DNA of 64,000 nt from Chaenocephalus aceratus (lineage: Eukaryota > Chordata > Actinopteri > Perciformes > Channichthyidae), in the NCBI GenBank assembly GCA_023974075.1, contig JAMFTG010000531.1:47580-111579 (forward strand), given 5' to 3'. Made by a program: the position numbers and the translations under genes. The notes under the pieces are model-generated. The model was not told where the DNA came from and made no database searches. It saw only the letters and a program-made list of their open reading frames with translations. Position 1 is the first letter of the stretch. Each line of letters opens with the position of its first letter. Positions 30,201 through 40,927 of this stretch are shown here, piece after piece.

Positions 30201-31707
30201 GTACAGAATGAGAACATGCCATCGACTGAACAAAAAGCTTTCCCAGTTCATTGTGCCGGATGATCTCAAGCCTCAGATTCTCCTTGGCCTCCACGACAAT
30301 GCTGGTCATCAGGGCCGTGCGAGAACACTGTTCCTTGCTAGGGAAAGGTTTTTTTGGACTGGCATGGAAAGAGATATAAATGACCATGTGCGACGATGTG
30401 AGAGATGTGTTGTTGGCAAAACACTTGAACCCGAAGCCCGGGCACCTCTGGAAAGCATTCAGACATCCGAACCTATGGAACTGGTGTGCATTTACTTTTG
30501 GACAGCTGAACTTGGTGACAAGAAGACAGTTGATGTATTGGTTGTCACTGACCATTTCTCAAAAATGGCACATGCTTTCCCCTGTCGGAGTCAGTCTGCA
30601 AAACATGTTGCTTGCCGGTTATGGAATGATTTCTTCTGTGTATACGGCTTTCCCAAGAGAATCCATTCAGATCAGGGTGCCAACTTTGAGAGCAGACTAA
30701 TTAAGGAACTTTTGGAAGTGGCGGGAGTGCAAAAGTCACACACCACACCTTACCACCCCATGGGTAATGGCGTGACAGAACGCTTTAACAGGACGCTGGG
30801 GAATATGTTGAGAACCCTTCCCCCAACAATGAAAGCCAGGTGGCCCCGGGTGTTACAGACGCTGACATTTTGCTACAACTGCACAGTACATGAGACAACT
30901 GGCTTTGCCCCTTTTTACCTCATGTTTGGTCGGGTGCCACGTCTCCCTATTGACATTGTGTTCCAGCATGGGCTTCAGGATGAAAGAGTGGTCAGCCATA
31001 ATGAGTTTGTCTCTCAGTTGAGACAGGACTTGTGTGAAGCTGCAAGGATTGCTCAAAATCACAGCTTTAAGGAGCAAGCCCGTCATGCTCGGCTTTACAA
31101 CCACAAAGTCAAGGGTTCTCCGCTGGCTGTGGGTGATCGAGTTTTGTTGGCCAACCGTGGTGAGAGGGGCAAAAGAAAGCTTGCTGACAAGTGGGTTTCT
31201 ACGCCCTATGATGTTGTGTCGGTGAGGGCTGGGATTAACGTGTACAGGATAAAAGATGCCCAATCTGGAAAAGAGAGAGTTGTGCATTGGAACCTGCTTC
31301 TCCCGGTTGACTTTCTTTTCATGGACAAGGTTGAAACTCCTGCCTCGTTTGTCAACTCAGATAATGGGGATGAGGAATGTGGAAGTGGTCAAGTCTCTGT
31401 GCATGTGGACAATGAAGATGGCTACGATCGCACTGTGGACTGGCTCATGAACTCACCTGACCCAGTCCCTGCCAGTGATGCTCACTCACCCGACCCAGTC
31501 CCTGCCAGTGATGCTCACTCACCCGACCCAGTCCTTGCCAGTGATGCTCACTCATCTGACTCAGACCCTGACAGTGTGACTCTTCCACCTGACCCAGACC
31601 CTGACAGTGTGACTCTACCATCTGACTCAGACCCTGTGAGTGCTGCTGACTTGACTGACCCAGACTCAGTTGGTGTTTTCTCGTTTAACATTCACAGAAG
31701 TTGTTGA
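27217..31707 (+). CDS. Pol polyprotein of Ty3/gypsy element: protease, RT, RNase H, integrase
   Basis: The pol frame is already open from 27169; its first ATG is 27217-27219, inside TAATG. Domains in order: aspartic protease (Asp-Ser-Gly at 27433-27441), reverse transcriptase (YLDD at 28828-28839), RNase H (LAVDASFDGIGAVLS, about 29360), integrase with an HHCC finger (HDNAGH and CERCVVGK) and core (IHSDQGANFES, TERFNRTLGN). Where relatives have Asp in the LVCIDF-type start of the integrase core this copy reads LVCIYFW (TAC at 30493-30495), so integration is probably disabled. The C-terminus carries Pro/Asp/Ser repeats and ends by frameshift (see 31670-31900). Confidence 0.92.
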   Translation: MGPHFREDSVDHDSDPPSCDSDDLESLYESLCSFAPSGKTVIFQMTQKLQKSDSLFYTNVSAASGVPLKAMIDSGSMSCSLSEVAAARLLQQCPDLKRSPADDIVVVGAGGHHIYPTAVYDLEVTIYGSKLLIPTLVIPGQTDDMIVGSNAIKILIHLMKKSDDYWRLLATPVDIADDDCCQFLSLLSNSEKWRGGPPPDKIGTVKLRQSVTLEPLCEHLVWGKLPASAPLSVGSTVVVEPTNSRSRPRNVLVGRVVTPLWGDRWVPLKLINPSSEPVTLRRNCKIADVFPCVAVEELPPAEKVSVNSHSVSKCSSTTKTPEQRKDALNKLGLQDLDLESCEVSEQWKDRLFQLLEKYESIFSRNKMDCGEATDFVHKIHLVDERPFRLPYRRVPPSQYEKLRTALNEMEEKGIIRKSHSEYASPLVLVWKKDGSLRICNDFRWINAKTVKDAHPLPHQADALAALGGNVFFSTMDLTSGFYNVPLHEEHKKYTAFSSPFGLHEYNRMPQGLSNSPATFMRMMMSIFGDENFSSLLCYLDDVMVFAPNEQLALERLEMVFSRLKNHNLKLAPKKCHLLKSSVKFLGHIVCPDGVRTDPDKVKTIADVGEAELMESDGVTPSWKKIRSFLGMVFYYQHFIADCSAKAKPLFRLISGRQVQSHAKKGKKFKKKSSAPAALTSNDWTPACQESLQTLKSELTHGVTLAHPNFNEPFILAVDASFDGIGAVLSQVSPGETVAQPVTFASKTLTRSQMNYPAHRLEFLALKWAVCDKFSHWLKWRHFTAWTDNNPLSYILTKPRLDACEQRWVAKLAAYNFDLKYVPGVKNIVADALSREPFVQSCVGYRLLKEPYVALLDEVNGVVKGTVQDVFRLTNNCQVVQDTRSTSSDLGAGPVHQSVGSSISSEEVSAALRAHGDRGLPSANLSLPQLPEEDSSTPIPQSQLLNLQEQDKTISRVLFYMHQKRKPTRREATSEPGGVRKLLRHWRKLKVHNGILYRMRTCHRLNKKLSQFIVPDDLKPQILLGLHDNAGHQGRARTLFLARERFFWTGMERDINDHVRRCERCVVGKTLEPEARAPLESIQTSEPMELVCIYFWTAELGDKKTVDVLVVTDHFSKMAHAFPCRSQSAKHVACRLWNDFFCVYGFPKRIHSDQGANFESRLIKELLEVAGVQKSHTTPYHPMGNGVTERFNRTLGNMLRTLPPTMKARWPRVLQTLTFCYNCTVHETTGFAPFYLMFGRVPRLPIDIVFQHGLQDERVVSHNEFVSQLRQDLCEAARIAQNHSFKEQARHARLYNHKVKGSPLAVGDRVLLANRGERGKRKLADKWVSTPYDVVSVRAGINVYRIKDAQSGKERVVHWNLLLPVDFLFMDKVETPASFVNSDNGDEECGSGQVSVHVDNEDGYDRTVDWLMNSPDPVPASDAHSPDPVPASDAHSPDPVLASDAHSSDSDPDSVTLPPDPDPDSVTLPSDSDPVSAADLTDPDSVGVFSFNIHRSC
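31455..31640 (+). repeat. Short tandem repeats within the pol C-terminus
   Basis: CCCAGTCCCTGCCAGTGATG and related words repeat in units of about 36 bases, encoding SPDPVPASDAH and variants, then related DPDSVTLP units. The unit keeps the reading frame. Confidence 0.8.
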
Positions 31708-31900
31708 TGAAACCAATGCTATTTGCACGCAACCCCATAGTGTTCATGCGGGCTGTGGTGGTTCAGTCACTACTAGATGTGGGAGGCATGTCAAACCTCC
31801 TAAAAAGTTGATATATGAGATGGCAGCACAGAAGGTTGAAGATACCTCATCTGTTACTAGTTCAGTTTTTGCATTCTTCCACAAGATATTTGAGGTTTAA
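31670..31900 (+). pseudogene. Out-of-frame tail of pol
   Basis: Overlapping the pol stop in another frame, this open stretch encodes TRCGRHVKPPKKLIYEMA, similar to the closing RSGRxVKPxxRLI motif of many gypsy pol proteins. The most likely explanation is a small indel near 31675 that truncates pol and strands its last 70 or so codons. Confidence 0.55.
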
Positions 31901-32221
31901 GCAGTCAGGATACTCTACCAGTTTTTGTATGGGTTATATCCGAGTAGTATTTGTATGCGTTTGTAGATTTGTGGGTATGCTATGTGTGTTGCCTTAGATG
32001 AGATGCTTTGAAGGTGTAAATGGCATCTTCTGCTGGTCTGAGAAAGGTATTGGGCCTGGTACCTCCCTATCCTTTTTCACTCCCTATGGGAGGATTTTGT
32101 ATCGACTGTAATTTGTGTCTTTGATTTGGTTTCACCTTAAACAGCCACCACACATATTTTTTTTTTTTCTTACCCTCTTGTCTTGATGATGTTCAGTATT
32201 TGCCTGGAGTTTAACAGAATT

Positions 32222-32822
32222 TATAATCTGTGCATTTATTGGTTAGCTAAATGTCTTTAGATTCTGTAGTGTATCACTTTTTAAAAGAATTGTACATAAA
32301 CTGAGAGTGAGCCGTTTTCCAGCTAACTAGTTAGCCGCTAACTAGTTAGCCACTAACGTTGTGGAGGAGTGCACGTGGCATTTACGTTACTGACCTGAAA
32401 CTTTCCTTTGTAGAACAACATCTCACTGAACTGTGGCTAAACTATGGGATCTGTCTGTTTATTCCATGGTTTGCAGGTATGTTTATTTTGAACTGTTAAA
32501 TGTTTTATTGAATACTGTTCATCTAAGTAATTTGATTAATCTTTATTGTCACAATTACAAACTAAATAGTTTTATGTTTATAATAAATGTTATTGAGTTT
32601 CTTTATATTTAGAATCCTTTTTCTCTAAACAAATGATACCACTATACGATCACTGTAAAAGTATTAGAGGATTCTTAGCTTTGGAGCAACATCTCACTGA
32701 ACTGTGGCTAAACTGTGGATCTGTGTGTTTATTCCATGGTTTGCAGAATAAACTAATTGATATCTCAAACTGACTCCGGTGCAGTACAAAAAGCAACAGC
32801 AAAGCAGGACCCAAGTGTCACA
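32222..32822 (+). mobile_element. 3' LTR of Ty3/gypsy element
   Basis: Matches 25044-25644 with a handful of substitutions, indicating recent insertion. It includes both the unspliced-like and joined-exon-like segments. It starts with TATAATCTGTGCATTTATTGG preceded by TTTAACAGAATT rather than a clear polypurine tract, and ends GTGTCACA followed by CTAGTATAATT. Confidence 0.88.
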
Positions 32823-32882
32823 CTAGTATAATTAGGAAAGTGTTGTTAAAGTATTTAAAGTCGACACAAGTTATACTATTAT

Positions 32883-33586
32883 CCATCCATCCATCCATCT
32901 TCTCCCGCTTATCCGTGGTCGGGTCGCGGGGGTAGCAGTTCCAGCAGAGAGCCCCAAACTTTCTTTTCCCTGGCGACATCAACCAGCTCTGACTGGGGGA
33001 TCCCAAGGCGCTCCCAGGCCAGCGAAGAGATATAATCCCTCCACCTGGTCCTAGGTCTACCCCTTGGTCTCTTCCCAGCTGGACGTGCCTGGAACACCTC
33101 CCTAGGGAGGCGCCCAGGTGGCATCCTAACTAGGTGCCCGAACCACCTCAACTGGCTTCTTTCGACGCGAAGGAGGAGCGGCTCAACTCCGAGTCCCTCC
33201 CTGATGACCGAACTTCTCACCTTATCTCTAAGGGAGACACCAGCCACCCGGCGGAGGAAACCCATCTCGGCCGCTTGTATCCGCGATCTCGTTCTTTCGG
33301 TCATGACCCATCCTTCATGACCATAGGTGAGGGTAGGAACGAAAATGGCCCGGTAGACAGAGAGCTTTGCCTTCTGGCTCAGCTCCCTTTTCGTCACAAC
33401 GGTGCGGTAAAGCGACTGCAGTACCGCTCCCGCTGCTCCGATTCTCCGGCCCATCTCACGCTCCATTGTTCCCTCACTCGAGAACAAGACCCCGAGATAC
33501 TTGAACTCCTTCACTTGGGGTAAGGACTCATTCCCTACTTGGAGTGGACAGTCCATCGGTTTCCTGCTGAGAACCATGGCCTCAGA
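32883..33586 (-). mobile_element. 5'-truncated LINE insertion with 12-bp target duplication
   Basis: On the minus strand it encodes the last 220 or so residues of a reverse transcriptase (KEFKYLGVLFSSEG, RRIGAAGAVLQSLYRT and the C-terminus as in 19906-20487) and ends in GATG repeats. TTATACTATTAT occurs at 32871-32882 and again at 33587-33598, the target-site duplication. Rex/RTE-type is likely. Confidence 0.92.
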
Positions 33587-33598
33587 TTATACTATTAT

Positions 33599-36500
33599 AT
33601 CATTTGTTTTATTGTTATTACCGATGCACGAGTTGACTTAACTGTTGTAGTTGGAGCTCATTTTGAACAATGAGCTAACTAATGATTACTTTCATAATGG
33701 TTTAATGTGCTGACTATTTTCTACATTAATAGATGAAGGTCTGGTTTGTTCAAACTCTCAAAATAGTAGGACATGCTGTCATAATTAGTCCGAAGGGACA
33801 CCTGTACAATGTTAAAGCTGTTAGATAAATGTAGTGAGGTAAAAACTAAAGTATTCAAGATAGTGTAGTGGAAAAGAGATAATGTTTTTTTTTTTTTAAA
33901 TGTTACTAAAACAAAATCTCTTGTTTTGGACTGACAGTAATGATTCAAGAAATAGTAAATACACATCAATCTGTGTGTATTTGTTGTGGATGGAACACAA
34001 CTAATGGTGCTCTTACCTGTGATGCCTCCTCCAAACATTATAACCAGACTGTATCATTCAAACTATAAGTAACAGTTCTAGCTACTTGACTTTAGACAAA
34101 TAATTCAAAAGACAAAAACACAATTTATTGACAGACCAATCTTTATTTTACAGTGCCTCTCCTTTTGTTTGTATTATTAAACCCTTTCAATCTAAAAAAC
34201 TGAGCAACTCAACAGTTAACTTTATATTTCTTATTGTCCAAATTTCATTTCATTTCAAACCTTTATTTATACAGATAAAATCCCATTGAGATCATTGATC
34301 TCTTTTTCAAGGGAGACCTGCTCAAGTAGTTCCACATGAAACATAAAAGCATAAACAGAACAACAAAAGGACAAAGCATCCATTACACTATTTTTCCCCT
34401 CTCATATTCACAGGATGGATGATTAGAGACTTTGGGGGAAACCTCAGCTTTATGAACGTCCTGTCTGTTGGTTTGGCCGGAGAGGGCTGAGGGTCTTTCC
34501 CAAAAAATTGTGATGGTTCATGCTTGATAACTTTTAGTTCACATTTCAATAAATTGTATTTGCATTGGCACTCCTTTTGTCTGTTATTCTTACTGAAAAT
34601 GTTAAGTTACACATTCACATCTGACTGAAGATTGGCACCATGTATTTATGACGTTGCAAACTCGGCACAAGTATTGTGAAGCTCATAAAGTGAGACAAAT
34701 GCATTTGATCAGCTGACTTTTTTTTTCTGTCAAACTTTATAGGCCTGACAATAATCACACTGTCTCTGAGGTGCAACGTAAAACACAAAACAACACACAA
34801 ATGAAGTTCCTGTTGGACTACAAAACTAGTCAGTGTGTAGGTCTTTGTGTTACAATATAAGTGTCTCTTAGTGAATGTCCTGTACTGCTCTTATATCTCA
34901 TCACATCAGCTTCTCCTTTCCCTCTTGGATGTTCTTCTGGACCCTCAGAGAAAGAGAACATGGTGAAGCAGTCCTGTCTCTCAGACGTGTCCTTTCCTAA
35001 CAGAAATATCAAAAAACATATTATTGCAGAGCAAGTGCGTTATTTAAGAAAGAGGTGTGTTTGTTTGTTCGTTCAGGGGCTATAAATATAATGATTTTTT
35101 GAATGTGTTTTTTTAAATCCAACAGTGTACTACAAAGATAATCAGGTTATGAATAAACCGTTCTAAATTCATCAACATTGAAATAAATGTATTATTAAAA
35201 TAATATGTAACTGTTATAAAAACTTAGTGCAACTGTAGAAGCTTGCTCTGTGCGGTTGTCTCACTGAAACAATCACTTTCAACATGTTGTTTACAGTCAG
35301 TATGCAGCAGAGACAAAGGGTCGCAGCTCTCACTATGTTCAATCATATTTGCCTTAAATACATTGAAATGTGAAAGTTGAACAAAAAAGTGATGTTGCTT
35401 GGTAAAATGTAAATGTAACCTTTTGCTAAGAAAGTACACTCCACATCACTGATGTGCAGGTGGTCTAGTATTCAGTCATGTTTAATGGCATGTATATCAG
35501 TGTATTAGAGTCATTACTTTATGCATTCTTTGTAAAGTATGAAAAAGGTATACCTTGGAATCCGTGCTGAAGTTCTCTGCTGTTAGGAGTCCAGATCTGT
35601 CTCTCCTCCTCTGGTCCAGCCTGTCTGGATCACCTTAAGGAGACTTTGAACAAACAGATGTAAAGTTACATGCGTGGCTTACAGACTTTACATGCAAACA
35701 ACTTTTTATCTTCTTTTAAAAACAGGTCATAATCTTATTGTTCTACTTAAGAAATTGCTGGATATCACAGTCAGTATCAGTACTGTATCAGTTTGATTGA
35801 GTATTATTGTGTAGGTCCTTTTTATTTTACTGTTACTTTGGATGAGTTAAGTCAGTCAAATTAATTTGTTTTCAAATGCTTTATTCATATGTATCACTCA
35901 CGTAAGACACAAACCTATTTAACAAATGCAATGCAATGGATAAGCTTCATTTCGACTAAAGTCACAGATAACGTCATACTGTATCTAATATTTAAACAAA
36001 TCATTTCCTTGTCACTAAAGCATTGACTACGCTATTCATCGTCCTTAAGTTACATGTTCTGTTCTACAGCCACGATAAGGCTGTTTCTCAAGTGTGATGA
36101 TAATACAATTAAAGGAGGCATTGGTAATAATATTAAAAACAACAATGTTTGGGTCGTTCATCGGATAGACGGTTAGCTGCAATAAATAACTCCAGTTCAA
36201 CAAACCATATTACAATATCTAAGGGAGCGTTATTATCTTGAAATGTGACGTTCATATTTTAAAGATACACACATTTTATTGTGAGGTTGATTTAATATAC
36301 ACTAAGCCTCTCTTCAACAATACGTTGACGTTAGCTAGTCTATTTTATGCTATAGTAGAGCATAGCGAATTTAAATGAACCTTAACAATGCATACAGTAA
36401 CCTAACTAGCAAACTAACTATCTAACGTACAAGGATGACCTTATTTTAGCAACCTCGCACAGAAGCCTTTTGGTATACAGTAGCATCCCACTTAATGTTT

Positions 36501-36880
36501 TACACTCTTGGATGCTACGCATAGCATCGTTAGCACAGATGGAGCTACGATTGCTCAAATGCTAACCCAACTCTAAACATTCATTAACGTTAGCTTAATA
36601 AAAACACCAGTAACATAACATAAAGTACGCAGGGTTGACTTACCGAAGAAACTGCATTCATGGACGGTCTGTTTTAACCGCAGATAAATCCTATATTTGC
36701 ATGACGAATAGTCCACCAGGAACCAACACAACAAACCGGGCCGAGTTCAAGTAGTGTTCTCCTCAAGAGCTGAGCCGCTGTAGCATCACGGAGCTAGCAG
36801 AGAGGAGCTAGGAGCAGCCGCCCCGTTGTCATGAAGGGGGAATCTAACTACAGAATATGTTTTTGTGGATCCAGGCTAGA
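33599..36880. other. Gene-poor AT-rich stretch; weak exon signals on the minus strand
   Basis: A diverged copy of the TTTATTTAACCAGG-type repeat lies at about 34263-34370. On the minus strand an ATG at about 36659 encodes a few codons up to CTTCG followed by GTAAGTC (donor near 36643), and another exon-like segment with AG and GT borders lies at 35554-35632. Joined, they give a stop early, so no protein is supported; a non-coding transcript or 5' UTR is possible. Confidence 0.35.
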
Positions 36881-37012
36881 AACATGTTCCTTTTCTGATG
36901 TTAAGTTGGACATTTTAACATAGGGTCTACGGGAATTGCTCCCATCTGCATCCATCGCCTACAGTTTGCAGCATTGGGCTTCACCGCACTGTCCCGGGGT
37001 TTGCCGCTTGGC

Positions 37013-37305
37013 TCTGATTGGCCAGAAGTCGGTTTGATTGCATTCGGACTCGATTGCTTATCCTGTCTGAGTAGCCCGGATGACGCTTCATCGCAATTTT
37101 TGACGTCGAATTTTATACACCGAATTTGTTGACGTAGAATTTTTTTCACTTGAATTTTTGGGATCTGAATTTGAACATTTTTATTTCACATAGGTAAATT
37201 CGGAGCAAAACAAATTCAGATACATGATTTTCAAAGTAATTATTTTCAATGCTATAAATTCGGTGTCTGATAAAATTCAAATACTTCTGTCTCTTGTTTG
37301 CTTCC
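37013..37305. repeat. Dispersed repeat, inverted relative to 24585-24898
   Basis: See 24585-24898. The copy here runs from GGCCAGAAGTCGGTTTGATTGC to CTTCTGTCTCTTGTTTGCTTCC. Confidence 0.75.
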
Positions 37306-37419
37306 ATAGAAAATACTTCCGGTTAGCTTTCGCCTGTGGTTCAAGTTTATTTTGAAAATCTATTCCGGAAGGGATCTCCGAAATACCAACAGTAGCTTGA
37401 CTTCAGGTTTTACGGAAAA

Positions 37420-37780
37420 CACGATTACAGCCGTTAAAATGTATTAAATAAAAAGTCATGAAAGAGATAAGGAGGAGAAAAGGCGCGTGGAAGTAAGCAA
37501 TGAATGTAAATGTTGAAATCCTCTGTTATGTGCGATATCAGACATTGGTGAAAGGAGGGGGGAAGATTACGTCACAGCAAAGGGGGATGCAGGCAGGCGG
37601 GAAGAACGAATGTGTGTCGGGCACTTCTCCACGGGCCGGACTGCGAAAGGAAGCTGCAGCTTCTCTCCCCCCAACTACCTTCCGTTTGTTTTATTACCGC
37701 GCCACTTAATTAAAGTACGCATTTGAACCTTCTCAGAGACTCCATTGGTCTCCTTATTTTAAGTTTCTCTCCTGGACGCG
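37420..37780 (+). mobile_element. Partial ERV LTR in plus orientation
   Basis: Segments ACAGCCGTTAAAATG, CTCTGTTATGTGCGATATCAGACATTG and AATTAAAGTACGCATTTGAACC to TCTCTCCTGGACGCG align in order with the reverse complement of 39690-39320. The interior is diverged. It forms an inverted pair with the LTR at 39311-40336. Confidence 0.6.
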
Positions 37781-38319
37781 AGGACAAGGAATATCCCAAT
37801 AGTAGCCCTGCAAGGTGATCAAATCCAAGCAGTGTGTATTATAGGAACATGTAGCTGTGCGTGTGAGTTTTCAGCATTCAGGATTCTTCATCATAATTCT
37901 TCATCATAGTAGCATGTAGCTGTGAGTTTGTGCTTTCAGCATTCAGGAGGATACCAGAGACGAGTAAGCAGGAGAGATGCCTTCGCTGCCATGCATCAGG
38001 ACAGAGTGAGCCAGAAATGGCTTCCACACGCTGTTTATATAGAGGTGTAGGAGGGGCTTATTTCCCATGTAACTTTCGTAGTTCTCAGAGATGACACAGA
38101 TGAAGGTGGGCCAGCCCTGGGCAATCCCCCAGTTCTGGGGGGCGATGTCACACACAGAGGCGGGTGCAATCGGGGCGTTACCCACTCTGGGCCGTCCTCT
38201 CCAGGCTCCTGAGAGGGACAGGCTGAGACAGGGGCTGCGTCTCAGGTCGACTATTTTCATTTCCTCTGTATCACCGGAAGTTGATTTGTCTGCGCCATCT
38301 TGAGTAGCGTCTATTAGAG

Positions 38320-38706
38320 CAGGGGTTCCCAACCTTTATTGTGCCAAGGACCGGCAGATACATTAAAAAAAAATCGCGGACCGGTTGTCAATTTTAACTG
38401 ATTTTAATATTTACTCACCACCAGCAGGTAGCAACAGAGTCTAATTGTATGTAACAGCCTGAACAAATACTAGAACAATATGCATCCAAAACATATTAAC
38501 AACGTTTAAGAAAGAACCGGTGTCGTTTTTAGTTTTTTTCGGAAAAAACGGAAAACCAAAAATCCAACGTTATTCGGTTTTTAAACCAAAACGAGAAAAC
38601 AGATAAATCAACGTTTTGGTTTTGTTTGTATGATTTACGGATAATCCATTGAATGCTGGGAAAACGAGGAGAAGGCGCATTATGAAGGAGATGTCCGGTC
38701 GCCAGG

Positions 38707-38738
<32 letters not shown>

Positions 38739-39298
38739 GTGTGTGTGTGTGTGTCATAAGATAGTATGATAGTGACGTTCGTTCCGGTGCACGTCCGACA
38801 GCATTTAGCACTACATCGAGATTAAGATTAAACTAATTTATTTTCGGAACACCCACATATAGGCTACCTATGGAGTTAGCCAGATGTGTACTGGTCATGG
38901 TCATTTGAAAATAAATGCCGGTGTCAGACAGACACAAACACACCGAACACACAGAGCTGAGCAGAGCGCACACACACACACACACACCTTGGTGACTGGA
39001 CATCTCCTTCATAAAACTAATAAAAGGGGGAGTAATCGGGCAGTTCGCGTTAATAACGGACATCATAAAAGCCATTTTCAACGGTTTTCTGGTGAAAGAT
39101 TAACTAGGCTACTGGATGAAATAATATGACTGGTATAGGTGCAAAAATTAAACACTTTTTGAAAAAAATATGATAAAATATTGTATATATATTTATAATT
39201 CTGCAAATATTACGCTAAACTCACAGCTATTTCGCGGCCCGCCAGAAACACCTCCGCGGTCCGGTACCGGTCCGCAGACCGGTGGTTGGGAACCCCTG
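38320..39298. mobile_element. 979-bp hAT-type element with perfect TIRs and TSD
   Basis: CAGGGGTTCCCAACC at the start and GGTTGGGAACCCCTG at the end are perfect 15-bp inverted repeats. TATTAGAG precedes (38312-38319) and follows (39299-39306). The interior is non-coding and contains a GT microsatellite at about 38706-38755 and a CA run at about 38970. Non-autonomous. Confidence 0.95.
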
Positions 39299-39310
39299 TA
39301 TTAGAGTATT

Positions 39311-40336
39311 TGTTATTCGCGTGTCCAGGAGAGAAGCTTAGGATAAATGAGACCAATGGAGTCTCTCGCATAAGGTTCAAATGGGTACTTTAATTAAAAT
39401 GGCGCGGTAATGTTACAAGCAGAATATGGTTCAGAGAGAAAACAGCTGTGTTCTCGGGTTCTCGAGAGCCGAAGAGAGAGACCCCAAACACGCACATCAG
39501 CTCCTTAAGTATCCTCCGATGGCCCCTCCTCGTGTGCCGGTTGGCGCTGCTGGGGGTCCGCCCTCCACATTTCTTCAATGTCCGTTGTTGCGCATAACAG
39601 AGGACTCAGCCATTGTACATTCGATACATAACTAAACACGCCTTTTCTCCTCATATTCTCTTTCATGACTTTTCATTTTAACGGCTGTAATTCATTACTT
39701 TAATAATACTGGAAATACTTCACGGCAGTAGTCCTGGATGTTGTCATATGCTACCCACGTCTGTAAACAAAACGTATTAAAATAAACTGTACCTTCATTT
39801 AATATTCAGCAATAATAATATCTCGACGTCTATAGATGTAGTGTTAAAATCAGTAGGTTTCGGAGTGCAACACTCCGTGTCATTTCACTTCTATATTCAC
39901 CTCTGTAGGGAAAGTAATATTAGCCACATGCTAAATGCTAACCGGAGATGAAGGATTTTCAGAATAAAAGCTTGGCATTAAGATTGTGCGAGAACTTCTG
40001 GTTTTTCAGAATAAAACAGCATTTAAGCTGACGGTATGTTTAAACTAAATCATGCCATAAGATATTGATTTTAATTGCTAACAGTTCCTCCTTACACACC
40101 TAAGGTGTGTAAATAATACTGAAATCAATGAGTTCTTCATCTGAACTTTGCATAGTACATAACTCATATCAAAAACATACAATCAAAATGGAATGGTTCA
40201 ATAGCCTCAACTTTACAAAAATACAAAAAATACTTTGGTTCTGTTCAAACATAACAGTTTTCCCTTGTGCATAACTTCTAGTGTTAACATTCAATATCAT
40301 TCTTCAAAATAGCAGCAATGGCTCGGTATCAGAACA
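39311..40336 (-). mobile_element. 3' LTR of a minus-strand gammaretrovirus-like ERV
   Basis: On the minus strand the LTR begins TGTTCTGATACC directly after a purine tract and ends GCGAATAACA. It carries a TATA-like ATACTTAAGG near 39505 and a TTAATTAAAG motif near 39390. Position downstream of the env 3' end supports the assignment. A partial inverted copy is at 37420-37780 and a fragment at 19500. Confidence 0.7.
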
Positions 40337-40355
40337 TTTCTTTCTCCCTCCTTTC
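40337..40355 (-). other. Polypurine tract of the ERV
   Basis: Read on the minus strand: GAAAGGAGGGAGAAAGAAA, immediately followed by TG of the LTR. Classic position for plus-strand priming. Confidence 0.75.
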
Positions 40356-40703
40356 ACAGAAACCTTTCCCATACCACGCTCAGTGTTAAGGCACTTGTTT
40401 TACAAAGTGAAAAGAAACATACCATTTGAGAATCGCAACAATTATAACAGTGTAATACATAAAAGGAACTAACCAGTTTAGAATACTGCAAAGTAATAAA
40501 AAACACTAAACTTACTATATTAGAATAGTATAAAATAATAAAGAATACAAATAAACTATCTTGGAATAGTGTAAAGTAAATTGAAATGGAAATAGCATTG
40601 TAGTTCGTTCACTTTTCACATGATTTCATCATTTAAAGTATCACATCAGCTGGACATTAATTGAACAATCTCATCTCTGAACATCCATATCATTTAACAT
40701 CAT

Positions 40704-40927
40704 TCAAACTAACTCATCATTTTCATCAATGTCTGTATACGGGGGTGGGTCATCCTGTTCTGCTAGCATTTGAAACTGTCCCCCCATTAGATATTGACGA
40801 CTAGCGTATTCCTGGTTGAGGGCCCCATTAATCATTCGGTTTGCTAAAGCGCGGATGCATGTTGAGCAACAACAACAGCACAGTGCCAATATCATGATCA
40901 CAGCTTTGCATTTCCAAACATTTGGAC
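40704..40927 (-). pseudogene. ERV env: transmembrane segment and cytoplasmic tail
   Basis: The minus strand encodes a hydrophobic segment with a Cys run (MILALCCCCCSTC) and a tail containing DDPPPYTDIDEND before the stop at 40704. This is the C-terminal end of an Env transmembrane subunit. It is cut off from the rest of env by the hAT element at 40928-42074 and a dispersed repeat beyond. Confidence 0.75.

Noticed and set aside
33134..33523. Plus-strand ORF within the LINE copy
   Set aside because: It is the antisense shadow of the reverse transcriptase read on the minus strand.
35554..36720. Host gene on the minus strand
   Set aside because: Exon-like borders exist, but joining them gives an early stop and no recognisable protein; kept only as a weak note in the spacer entry.
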